This document shows, in pieces, positions 54,269-64,000 of a DNA stretch of 64,000 nt. A program made the position numbers and the translations under genes. Numbering within the stretch: the stretch's first letter is position 1; each line of letters starts with the position of its first letter. The stretch covers positions 620,001 through 684,000 of the forward strand of contig NZ_OZ035001.1 in NCBI RefSeq assembly GCF_964031085.1. Direction: 5' to 3'. The stretch comes from Spiroplasma endosymbiont of Asaphidion curtum. GTDB taxonomy: Bacteria > Bacillota_I > Bacilli_A > Mycoplasmatales > Nriv7. The notes beneath the pieces are model-generated. The model did no database searches and had not been told where the DNA came from. It saw nothing but the letters and a program-made list of their open reading frames with translations.

Positions 54269-55350
54269 GCCAAATTGTAAAGTTAAGTGCAACTAAATTA
54301 TTTTTCTAACCAAATATTCGATTGGTGAAAGATAATTTAGTATTTTTCTTGGTCTTTGGTTTAAAGACAATATAAATTTATGAACTGCATTTTTAGTAGT
54401 ATTTGAAAAATTAAATTTTTTAGGAAATTTTTCTCTAATTAAACCATTAGTATTTTCATTAGTACCTCTTTGTCAAGGCGAATACGCATTAGCAAAATAA
54501 ATTTTCACATTTAAATTTTTTTCAAGTTGTTGTCAATTAGAAAATTCTTTACCCCTATCAAATGTTATAGTCTTAACAAGATTATTTGGAAGAATTGATA
54601 AATAATGGCTAATGTTTTCGTTAACAACTTTAGTAGTTCTATTTTCAACTAACATTGCTAAAGTAAATCTTGATGTTCTTTCAACTAAAGTTATTAAACA
54701 TGATTTACTTTTACCTCGTGATGATACTACAGTATCACCTTCTCAATGACCAACAGTTATACGATTATTAACATTAATATTTCGTTCTTTAATTGATTTA
54801 CCATTAAATTTACCGCGATTTTCTTGAGATTTTCGTTTCTTACCTTTTCTTCTTAAATTTTTATTAGTAACTTTTTCAAGTAATCCAGAATAAATTCAAT
54901 TGTAAATTGTTTTAAAACTAATAATTCATTCTTTATGAAAATTTTTAATTCTGCCATAAATTTGTTCAGGCGATCAACCTAATAGTAATTTTTGTTGTAC
55001 ATATTTTACTAATTCTCTATTTTTAAACTTATGAAAATAAACATGTGATTGTTTTCTGTTTTTTGCTTTATTTTGTGCAATTAATGAAAAATAATGATTA
55101 CTATCTTTATTTCTATTGACTTCTCGAATAATAGTACTAATACTTCGATTAAGATTTTTAGCTATTTCACTAATTTTTACTTTAAACTTCAATTGATTCT
55201 CAATATAAATTCTTTCATATATGCCAAGATGTTTGTAACCCATATAAAAACTCCTTGCTTTGTTTTTTCTAAAATAAACTTAGCATCATGAAATTTTTAT
55301 ATGAGATTTTTTGCAATTTTATTTACTTGCACTTACAAGTATAATTCAGC
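54269..55350 (-). mobile_element. Complete IS30-family element
   Basis: 1082 bp, in the same orientation as the shortened copy at 51480-52468; the two bracket ftsZ-sepF. Confidence 0.93.
54293..55243 (-). CDS. IS30-family transposase
   Basis: 316 aa. One change from the consensus, Lys for Glu in QNKAKNRKQS, outside the catalytic core. Otherwise complete. Confidence 0.92.
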
Positions 55351-55482
55351 ACTTTAAATAAATTTCCTTCTTTATAACGGTCATAAGTTATTTTTAAAAG
55401 CGGAGTTAAAACTCGATATAACTTTATGCTATTGATGTAAAATTCTTGAACATTTGCTGGTAAAAATGGCATTAAAGATAAT
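55351..55482 (-). pseudogene. Unrecognised gene fragment between IS elements
   Basis: Minus-strand frame of about 44 codons, SLMPFLPANVQEFYINSIKL then YRVLTPLLKITYDRYKEGN. It has no start or stop, and is cut by IS5-A on one side and IS30 on the other. The text is protein-like, but I do not recognise the family. Confidence 0.4.
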
Positions 55483-56411
55483 AGACTTCTTGCATTACTT
55501 ATTTATTAAACAAAATTCCTATAAAATATATTTAAAATAGAAATTATAAGGAATTTAAGATTATGAAATTTGATAAATTTAATTTTATTAATGATAAAGA
55601 ATTATTACGATTAACTGGAATAAAGCAAAGTACTTTTAATAAAATGTTAAATATTTTAAAAGAAGCTGAGTTAAAAAAGTTTAAAAGAGGTGGTAAAAAT
55701 AATAAATTATCATTAGAAAATAGATTATTGATGACTTTATCATATTGACGAGAATATCGTACTTATTTTCATCTTGGTAAAAGTTTTGATATTAGTGAAG
55801 CTAGTTGTTATCGAAATATCAAGTGAATTGAAGATATTTTAATCAAACATCCTGATTTTCAACAACTTGCTGGTAAAAAAGCATTAATAAATGATTATTT
55901 TAATGATAAAACAATTATTATTGATGCTACAGAAACACCCATTCAACGCCCAAAAAAAGACAAAAACAATCTTATTCAGGAAAAAAGAAAAAACACACTA
56001 TTAAAACACAAGTAATTATTGAAAAAGAAAGCAAAATAATTATTGCAACAAATTTTTCTCTCGGTAAAAAGCATGATTTTTGTTTATTTAAAGAATCAAA
56101 AATCCCAATTTTAAAAAATACTAAATTAATAGTTGATAATGGTTATCAAGGAATACAAAAAATTCATAGTAATGTTCTAATACCTAAGAAAAAAACAAAG
56201 AAAAACCCTTTAAATAAAGAACAAAAACATAATAATAAATTAATTTCAAAAATGAGAATTATTATTGAAAATATTTTTGCTATTCTTAAAAAATTTAAAA
56301 TTATTACTGAAAAATATCGTAATCGTAGAAAACGATTTAGTTTAAGATTTAATTTAATTGCTTCAATTTATAATTTGCAATTATAGATAACATAAAATAT
56401 TTATTTAAAAT
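55483..56411 (+). mobile_element. IS5-A copy missing its right end
   Basis: The left end, after AAT, and the whole transposase gene are present. The non-coding tail is cut at about 56411 by an IS30 copy, so the element cannot move without the missing end. Confidence 0.92.
55563..56386 (+). CDS. IS5-A transposase, made by -1 frameshift
   Basis: Complete coding sequence with seven-A slip site and DDE motifs. It could act in trans on other copies although its own element is broken. Confidence 0.85.
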
Positions 56412-56847
56412 GCTGAATTATACTTGTAAGTGCAAGTAAATAAAATTGCAAAAAATCTCATATAAAAATTTCATGATGCTAAGTTTATTTTAGAAAAAAC
56501 AAAGCAAGGAGTTTTTATATGGGTTACAAACATCTTGGCATATATGAAAGAATTTATATTGAGAATCAATTGAAGTTTAAAGTAAAAATTAGTGAAATAG
56601 CTAAAAATCTTAATCGAAGTATTAGTACTATTATTCGAGAAGTCAATAGAAATAAAGATAGTAATCATTATTTTTCATTAATTGCACAAAATAAAGCAGA
56701 AAACAGAAAACAATCACATGTTTATTTTCATAAGTTTAAAAATAGAGAATTAGTAAAATATGTACAACAAAAATTACTATTAGGTTGATCGCCTGAACAA
56801 ATTTATGGCAGAATTAAAAATTTTCATAAAGAATGAATTATTAGTTT

Positions 56848-57929
56848 GCTGAATTATACTTGTAAGTGCAAGTAAATAAAATTGCAAAAAATCTCATATA
56901 AAAATTTCATGATGCTAAGTTTATTTTAGAAAAAACAAAGCAAGGAGTTTTTATATGGGTTACAAACATCTTGGCATATATGAAAGAATTTATATTGAGA
57001 ATCAATTGAAGTTTAAAGTAAAAATTAGTGAAATAGCTAAAAATCTTAATCGAAGTATTAGTACTATTATTCGAGAAGTCAATAGAAATAAAGATAGTAA
57101 TCATTATTTTTCATTAATTGCACAAAATAAAGCAGAAAACAGAAAACAATCACATGTTTATTTTCATAAGTTTAAAAATAGAGAATTAGTAAAATATGTA
57201 CAACAAAAATTACTATTAGGTTGATCGCCTGAACAAATTTATGGCAGAATTAAAAATTTTCATAAAGAATGAATTATTAGTTTTAAAACAATTTACAATT
57301 GAATTTATTCTGGATTACTTGAAAAAGTTACTAATAAAAATTTAAGAAGAAAAGGTAAGAAACGAAAATCTCAAGAAAATCGCGGTAAATTTAATGGTAA
57401 ATCAATTAAAGAACGAAATATTAATGTTAATAATCGTATAACTGTTGGTCATTGAGAAGGTGATACTGTAGTATCATCACGAGGTAAAAGTAAATCATGT
57501 TTAATAACTTTAGTTGAAAGAACATCAAGATTTACTTTAGCAATGTTAGTTGAAAATAGAACTACTAAAGTTGTTAACGAAAACATTAGCCATTATTTAT
57601 CAATTCTTCCAAATAATCTTGTTAAGACTATAACATTTGATAGGGGTAAAGAATTTTCTAATTGACAACAACTTGAAAAAAATTTAAATGTGAAAATTTA
57701 TTTTGCTAATGCGTATTCGCCTTGACAAAGAGGTACTAATGAAAATACTAATGGTTTAATTAGAGAAAAATTTCCTAAAAAATTTAATTTTTCAAATACT
57801 ACTAAAAATGCAGTTCATAAATTTATATTGTCTTTAAACCAAAGACCAAGAAAAATACTAAATTATCTTTCACCAATCGAATATTTGGTTAGAAAAATAA
57901 TTTAGTTGCACTTAACTTTACAATTTGGC
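56848..57929 (+). mobile_element. Inner complete IS30-family element
   Basis: 1082 bp, GTTT on both sides. Confidence 0.95.
56955..57905 (+). CDS. IS30-family transposase
   Basis: 316 aa with all motifs intact. This copy moved recently, since it lies inside a near-identical copy. Confidence 0.93.
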
Positions 57930-58579
57930 GTTTTAAAACAATTTACAATTGAATTTATTCTGGATTACTTGAAAAAGTTACTAATAAAAATTTAAGAAGA
58001 AAAGGTAAGAAACGAAAATCTCAAGAAAATCGCGGTAAATTTAATGGTAAATCAATTAAAGAACGAAATATTAATGTTAATAATCGTATAACTGTTGGTC
58101 ATTGAGAAGGTGATACTGTAGTATCATCACGAGGTAAAAGTAAATCATGTTTAATAACTTTAGTTGAAAGAACATCAAGATTTACTTTAGCAATGTTAGT
58201 TGAAAATAGAACTACTAAAGTTGTTAACGAAAACATTAGCCATTATTTATCAATTCTTCCAAATAATCTTGTTAAGACTATAACATTTGATAGGGGTAAA
58301 GAATTTTCTAATTGACAACAACTTGAAAAAAATTTAAATGTGAAAATTTATTTTGCTAATGCGTATTCGCCTTGACAAAGAGGTACTAATGAAAATACTA
58401 ATGGTTTAATTAGAGAAAAATTTCCTAAAAAATTTAATTTTTCAAATACTACTAAAAATGCAGTTCATAAATTTATATTGTCTTTAAACCAAAGACCAAG
58501 AAAAATACTAAATTATCTTTCACCAATCGAATATTTGGTTAGAAAAATAATTTAGTTGCACTTAACTTTACAATTTGGC

Positions 58580-59346
58580 AGTAAAAAAATAGATATCAAG
58601 TTCAGGAATATCACGATATTTAATGCGACGACCTTTTTTACTATTTTTAGCATCAATTAAGGTGTTTCGTCAGCGTTCATATTCTTCAATACTAGTAAAG
58701 GTACCATAGACAACTTTTAAGTAGGGGCGAAAAATATTAACGGGTTTTTTACGAATTCCCACAATCACATTATTGGCAATATCACGAACTTTAACTCAAA
58801 TATGTTTATCTCTTTGACCGCTAGCGAGAACAATATGACCGAAATGGCGTGCCAGAGCGAAATATTCTTGAATACCAGTTTCTTCGTTTTTGGTATTATT
58901 TTTTTCTCAATCGGTTCCTTCTAAAAATAAATTGGTTTCATCTCACAAAAGTAAGGTTTTGTCTGGCAATACTGGATAATCAAAGTCTAACAATCCCATA
59001 TGACCTAAACTTAATTTTTGGGTTTCTAGTAATGGGAATGTTGATGCGATATGATATTTTTTCTTTTTTAGTAATTTTGATGCGTATACTAGAAAAGCAG
59101 TTTTTCCAGTTCCTAATGAACCAATCACAATATTTAATGGTGAATTTTTTAAGAAATTAATAACTTTGTTAATTTGTGTTAAATTACCGATTTTAAAAAG
59201 AAAAATTAAAATACAACCTGCTAAAAATAAATAGCTTACAATGTTTTTAAAATAACCGTTGTAAATATATCAAATTGCTCCGCAATGTCATAAAATTAAA
59301 AATGAGGTGCGATTCAATTCAATAAAATGGTTATTTTAAAAACATT
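58580..59346 (-). pseudogene. Zot-like plectrovirus ATPase, truncated at both ends
   Basis: Very similar to 22497-23480, with scattered, mostly silent differences. It keeps IGSLGTGKTAFLVYASK and LLLWDETNLF, but loses about a dozen N-terminal residues to the MITE side and the last 60 or so to IS30. It marks a second, separate plectrovirus integration. Confidence 0.85.
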
Positions 59347-59490
59347 AGACTTGGTACATAACTATAACATTTTGCACCTACCAAACTATAAAATTCACTT
59401 TCATCTTTATATTTATCTAACATTTGTGCTTCATCTAGAAAATAATATTATCAAAATAGTAGATAAAATTGAGGGTTATGTACCAAGTCT
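59347..59490 (+). mobile_element. 144-bp MITE
   Basis: Complete element with perfect 16-bp ends. The flanks (ATT / TAT) do not match, which suggests rearrangement after insertion. It lies 40 bases after the lon stop. Confidence 0.92.
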
Positions 59491-59530
59491 TATAAAGAAT
59501 TTCTTCATAGTATTTAAATTATCTTTGTAA

Positions 59531-61918
59531 TTAAGCGGCAACTGCTACAGTATCAGTAACAACATCAGTTGCTGTTATTGTTGAATTAGGATTAAAAATA
59601 AAGTCATATACTTCTTCATAATGTTTAATAGGAATAATTTTTAATTCACTTAAAACCTCATTAGGAATATCATCTAAATCTTTCATATTTTTATCAGGTA
59701 TTAAAATTGTACTAATCCCACTGCGATGAGCAGAAATTGATTTCTCTTTTAAACCACCAATCGGTAAAACATTACCTCGTAAAGTTATTTCCCCAGTCAT
59801 TCCAACATCACTAGATACCGGTCTTTTAGTTAAAGCAGAAATTATTGCTGTTGTTATTGTAATCCCTGCTGAAGGTCCATCTTTAGGTACTGCCCCTTCA
59901 GGAACATGAATATGAATATCATTGTTACTAAAAAACTCAGAATCAATATTAAACTTCTTACTATTAGCTTTTAAATAATCCAAAGCAATATTTGCTGATT
60001 CTTTCATAACATCACCTAAAGTTCCTGTTAAAACTAATTGTCCTTTACCAGTAAAGAAATTTACTTCCATTGATAAAATATCGCCGCCAAAAGCAGTATA
60101 TGCTAAACCAGTAGCAACACCAATTTGGGCTGTTCCTTCTTTTTCAGTATATTCAAACTTATGTTTACCCAGATATTGCTTAACCTTTTCAATATTCACT
60201 AATTCATCACTTAAATGCTTAGCTAAATAACGAACAATAAACTTTCTTGCAATTTGATGCAAATATCGCTCTAATTGTCGTACACCAGCTTCACGAGTAT
60301 AATATTTAATAATTTCTTTAATTGCTCCATCTTCAAATTTTAATAACTGCTCATTTAAACCATTCCCTTGCAATACTTTAGCAATTAAATGATTTTTAGC
60401 AATTTCCATTTTTTCAATTTCTGTGTATGATGATAATTGAATAATTTCCATTCGATCTAATAATGGTACAGGAATATCTTCCATATAGTTAGCTGTAGCA
60501 ATAAACATTACTTTTGATAAATCATAATTTTCTTCTAAGTAATGATCAGAAAACTCAAAATTTTGTTCTGGGTCTAATACTTCCAACATCGCACTAGCAG
60601 GATCCCCACGATAATCATTAGCCATCTTATCAATCTCATCAAGCAAAAATAAAGGATTAATACTTTTAGCTCGTTTCATTGATTGGATTATTCTTCCTGG
60701 CATTGAACCAATATATGTTTTTCGATGACCACGAATTTCTGATTCATCACGAACACCACCCAATGATAACTTCACAAAATTTCTTCCTGTTGCTTCAGCA
60801 ATTGACTTAGCAAGTGAAGTTTTTCCTATTCCGGGAGGACCTACTAAACAAATAATTTGTCCTTTTAATGATTTAGTCATTTGTTTAACTGCTAAATGTT
60901 CAATAATTCGTTCTTTAACTTTTTCTAAACCATAATGATACTTATCTAAAGTTTGTAAAGCAAATGGTAAATCCTCAATTTCTTCCTTTTCTTCATGTCA
61001 AGGAATCGCCATTACCCAATCAATGTATGTTCTAATAATATTAGCTTCACTTGATGCTTGTGGCATCATTTCATAACGATTAATTTCTTCTTTAACGCGA
61101 AGTTTAATATTTTCAGGAAATGGCTCTTTTTCAAGACGATCTAAATATTTCTTCATCTCATTACTATCATCATCAATTTCGCCTAATTCTTCTTTAATTG
61201 CCTCAAGTTTTTCTCGTAAATAAAATTTCTTTTGCTGTTCATCAATTCTAACTTTAATTCTTTCAGAAATATTTTGATCAATTTCTCCAGTTTGCTTTTG
61301 ACTATTAACATTATCAACTAAAAGATTCAAGCGTTGTTCAACATTCAGCTCTTCTAAAATAGCTTGTTTTTTATCTAATGGTAAAAAAGGTAAAAACTGT
61401 GCTAATGTATCAATTACTTCCCCAGGACTACTATTAATATTTATCTTAATCTCTTGTAATACATTTTTAGGAAGACCTTCTTGCATTTCCAATAATCCTG
61501 TTAAATTATTAGTAATTTTTTGCACTAAATCTTCAATATTACCCTCTTGACTTGATTCTAAAACCTCAATATCACTTTCATAATAAGTACCATTATCTTT
61601 TAAATTTAGTAATTTAACCCGATTAAGTGACTTAAAATTAACTGTAAACGAACCTTCTTCTCAAACTTTTTTTATTTTTAAATTAGCAATAACTCCAACA
61701 TCAAATATTTCATCAATTGTTGGTTCATCATCTAAAGGTTTTTTTTGTGATACTAAAATAACTTGACTATCAAAATTATCTTTAGCCACTTTAATAGTCT
61801 TTAATGATTTATTACGACCAATTTCTAAAACCTGTTCAAATCCTGGATAAATATAACTACCTCTTGTAACCAAAACAGGAATATTTTTCAAAGATTTTAT
61901 TTGTTCTTTATCTATCAT
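59531..61918 (-). CDS. lon: ATP-dependent protease Lon
   Basis: 795 aa with UGA as Trp. N-terminal substrate domain ([20 protein letters not shown]), coiled region, AAA+ module with [17 protein letters not shown] (Walker A), [12 protein letters not shown] (Walker B) and sensor IATANYMED, and a C-terminal Ser-Lys protease with [13 protein letters not shown] (catalytic Ser) and [14 protein letters not shown] (Lys). The C-terminal tail ends [19 protein letters not shown] operator lies upstream, so heat-shock control by HrcA is likely. Confidence 0.97.
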
Positions 61919-61948
61919 TATGATACCTCCGTAAAACAGATTTACTTA

Positions 61949-61954
61949 ATTATA
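61949..61954 (-). promoter_or_regulatory. -10 box of lon
   Basis: TATAAT on the minus strand, about 30 bases before the lon ATG. The CIRCE repeat covers the region where the -35 box would be. Confidence 0.55.
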
Positions 61955-61964
61955 TAATAAAAAT

Positions 61965-61991
61965 TTAGCACTTGCAATATTAAAGTGCTAA
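61965..61991. promoter_or_regulatory. CIRCE operator (HrcA site) of lon
   Basis: TTAGCACTT, a 9-base spacer, then AAGTGCTAA: a perfect 9-bp inverted repeat. The CIRCE consensus is TTAGCACTC-N9-GAGTGCTAA. One symmetrical position in each arm differs (T/A instead of C/G), so symmetry is kept. HrcA represses such genes until heat stress. Confidence 0.88.
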
Positions 61992-61998
61992 ATATATT

Positions 61999-63279
61999 TT
62001 ACCCATTATTTTCATAAAGAAAATTTAATAATTTACGATGTCTTAAACCTTCTTCAACAATACTAGTATCTATAATTTCATTTTTAACTTTTTCTGGTGT
62101 CACCTTATAAACCTTAGCAAACTCAATAATTTCTTGTTCTACCTCATCATTATTAACTTGAATATTTTCTTGTTTTATAATTTCTTCTAAAATTAAATAT
62201 TTAGTAATTTTATCTTTAGCATTGGCTCGCAACTCTTTTTTAATATCTAATTCAGTTAATTTAGTTAACTTCAAATATTGTTTTAAATTAATATTTTGTT
62301 CTTTTAACTTTTGCTCAAACTCACCTTGAAGATTTAATACTTCTTTATCAATAACTGATTCAGAAATATGAATCGTTGCTGTTTTAGAAATTTCTAATAA
62401 TAAATTATTAATAAACTCCTCTTTAATTTTTTCTTTATTTTGCTTAATCAAATTTTCTTTAATAAAATTTTTTAATTGTGCTAAATCTTCAACACCATCA
62501 ATATTAGCATCTTTTGCTAAATCATCATTAATTTCTGGAACAATCTTATTTTTAACTTCTTTAATCTTAACTTTAAAAGTCACTTCTTTTCCTGCTAAAT
62601 CTGGTTGTAAATAATCTTTAGGAAACAACACAAGTAAATCCTTTTCTTCACCAGTTATCAATCCAATCATTTGTTCTTCAAAACCAGGAATAAACTTTTT
62701 TGAACCAATTTCTAAATTAAAATTTTCAACTTTTCCACCAGCAAAAGACTCACCATCTTTAAACCCTTCAAAATCAAAAATAACAACATCACCATTAGCA
62801 ATCTTATCTTCTTTAATTTCTAAAATAGCTGATTTTTCTTGTAATTGAATAAGTGCTTGATTAACATCCTCATCATTAACAATATTTGCCATTTTCTCAA
62901 TTTTTATATTTTTATATTTTTCAACTTCAACTTTCGGTTTTAAATCAAATTCAAAAGAAATAATATATTTTTTCATTGACAAAGTATCAATATCTCAACT
63001 TGGCTGATTAAAAGGTTGCAATGGATCATTTTGTAATAAAGCAAATTGTCACGCTTTACCAGCTGCAACACCATGAGCCTCATTCAAAATTTCTGCATCA
63101 CTTAAATATTTTTCTACCATCTCTTCTGGCACTTTGCCTTTACGAAAACCTGGTATTTGTAAACGGGCTTTCAACTTATTTGTTGCCTTTTTAATAATAT
63201 CTTTTCATTCTTTTAATTCAAATTCAACAATATATTTTCCTTTATTTTCTTCAATATTTTTTTTACTTGTAAATTTCAT
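61999..63279 (-). CDS. tig: Trigger factor
   Basis: 426 aa with UGA as Trp. Ribosome-bound chaperone. N-terminal ribosome-binding domain with QIPGFRKGKVPEEMVEKYL (the GFRxGKxP signature), PPIase-like FKBP domain (GDVVIFDFEGFKDGESFAGG ... IPGFEEQMIGL), and a helical C-terminal arm. RBS AGGAGG precedes ATG at 63279. Its stop lies just before the CIRCE of lon. Confidence 0.95.
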
Positions 63280-63371
63280 CAAATATCCTCCTATATTTCA
63301 ACTATTTAATTATACCCTTGATTAATTACTAAATGCAATTAAACTTTAGCAAATATCTCAACAATAAAATC

Positions 63372-64000
63372 TTAAAAAATTTGTTCTTTCTCAATTTGTA
63401 ATAAGAATCTTTGGGTAAGAACAACATCAACCTTTAAATTTTGACAAATCTGTTCTAACTTACATTTATCATCACCTTGCATAATTCGTGCTTTATAAAA
63501 AATAGCACTAACTACCGCAGTAAGTTCCACCATTAACGGTAAGTTAGGATACTGACTATATCAATAATTTTCTCATAAATATCAACAAACCTGTTCTAAA
63601 CTAGGATTATCATTATAAATAAAATTACTTAAAATAGTTTTAACTTTTTTAGTACATTCATCAAGATGAAATTCAGAAATCAATATCGGATTAATAAAAT
63701 ACTGACCATGTGTTTTTTGAACAAAAAACACCTCATCAATATCTTGTCTCTTTAAAACTATTAACAAATGCGTTTTATTTTCATTTTTAAACAAAGAATT
63801 TTTTAAATAATCTCGTAATGTTGATAATATTTTCCTAGCATTTTGCTGTTCTAAAAAATTAAATGCTACTAAATGAATTTCCTCATCAAAAGGATTATTA
63901 ATAATTTCTTTAATTGTCTCTAAATCTCATTGCTTAATATTTGGTTTTTCTTTTGTTAACTGTTGAATTTCATCATAAAATTTAATAATTTGCTGTTCAT
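63372..64000 (-). CDS. Unidentified protein, 5' end outside window
   Basis: About 209 codons from the window edge to TAA at 63372, with UGA as Trp. Text includes QWDLETIKEIINNPFDEEIH, LVAFNFLEQQNARKILSTLR, and C-terminal VVSAIFYKARIMQGDDKCKL. Predominantly helical and soluble. The helical C-terminus could suit a DNA polymerase III delta-type subunit, but no diagnostic motif is visible, so I leave it unnamed. 63280-63371 shows no gene. Confidence 0.6.

Larger units (their letters stand above)
56519..58555 (+). pseudogene. Outer IS30 transposase, interrupted
   Basis: The N-terminal HTH part (56519-56847) and the C-terminal DDE part (57930-58555) are both intact in sequence but separated by the inner IS30. 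Precise excision would restore the gene. Confidence 0.9.
56412..58579 (+). mobile_element. IS30 element split by another IS30
   Basis: The outer copy consists of 56412-56847 and 57930-58579. Together they give 1086 bp, which is 1082 plus a duplicated GTTT. The inner copy therefore inserted with a 4-bp target duplication, in the same orientation. Confidence 0.93.

Noticed and set aside
63134..63325. Plus-strand frame opposite the start of tig
   Set aside because: Antisense shadow of trigger factor with no RBS.

Overview
The window is AT-rich Spiroplasma DNA, most likely from the Citri clade. UGA must be read as tryptophan: almost every housekeeping frame (ribonuclease J, Lon, LigA, KtrB, GatB, RsgA and others) is only full length under genetic code 4. 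Many near-identical insertion sequences and a degraded SpV1-type plectrovirus genome fit that clade. No tRNA, rRNA or CRISPR array was seen.

Layout. 1-2004: IS debris and a 144-bp MITE. 2042-6508: a giant FtsX-type ABC permease. 6584-12677: nested copies of IS5-type and IS30-type elements around an ISLre2 fragment. 12679-13452: thiN remnant and rpe. 13658-25230: an island inserted between rsgA and rpe. It holds an ISLre2 transposase gene, a secreted beta-propeller/ETX-MTX2 pore-forming toxin, a lipoprotein carrying a copy of the phage adsorption-type domain, and a minus-strand plectrovirus block (P1-like, coat and Zot-like genes, P1 broken by an IS). 25231-31729: core genes rsgA, prkC, stp, gmk, rsmD, def, rnj. 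31781-33340: lipoprotein. 34668-43641: folD, the ktrA/ktrB potassium system, gatCAB and ligA. 43757-47096: IS pile-up. 47097-48856: parA scrap, zinc-ribbon protein and a membrane-anchored HExxH metalloprotease. 49284-52468: IS30 copies around an integrase-type transposase. 52701-54256: ftsZ-sepF between two IS30 copies. 55351-59490: nested IS30 and a second Zot-like fragment. 59531-64000: lon (with a CIRCE operator), tig and a partial unknown gene.

Three mobile families account for most of the repetition. 'IS5-A' is 1084 bp with ends AGACTTCTTGCATTACTT, a 3-bp AAT/ATT target duplication, and a transposase apparently made by a -1 frameshift at a run of seven A. 'IS5-B' has ends AGACTTGGTACATAAC and appears to be the parent of the 144-bp MITE. 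The IS30 element is 1082 bp with imperfect ends GCTGAATTATAC and GCCAAATTGTAA, and one nested copy shows a 4-bp target duplication.

The most interesting content is in 15278-21275: a candidate pore-forming toxin beside a lipoprotein whose outer part looks identical to the N-terminal domain of the neighbouring phage surface protein. The arrangement suggests phage-derived superinfection exclusion or receptor decoy. A second candidate is the anthrax-lethal-factor-like membrane metalloprotease at 47795-48856, whose start codon has been altered by an in-frame MITE insertion.
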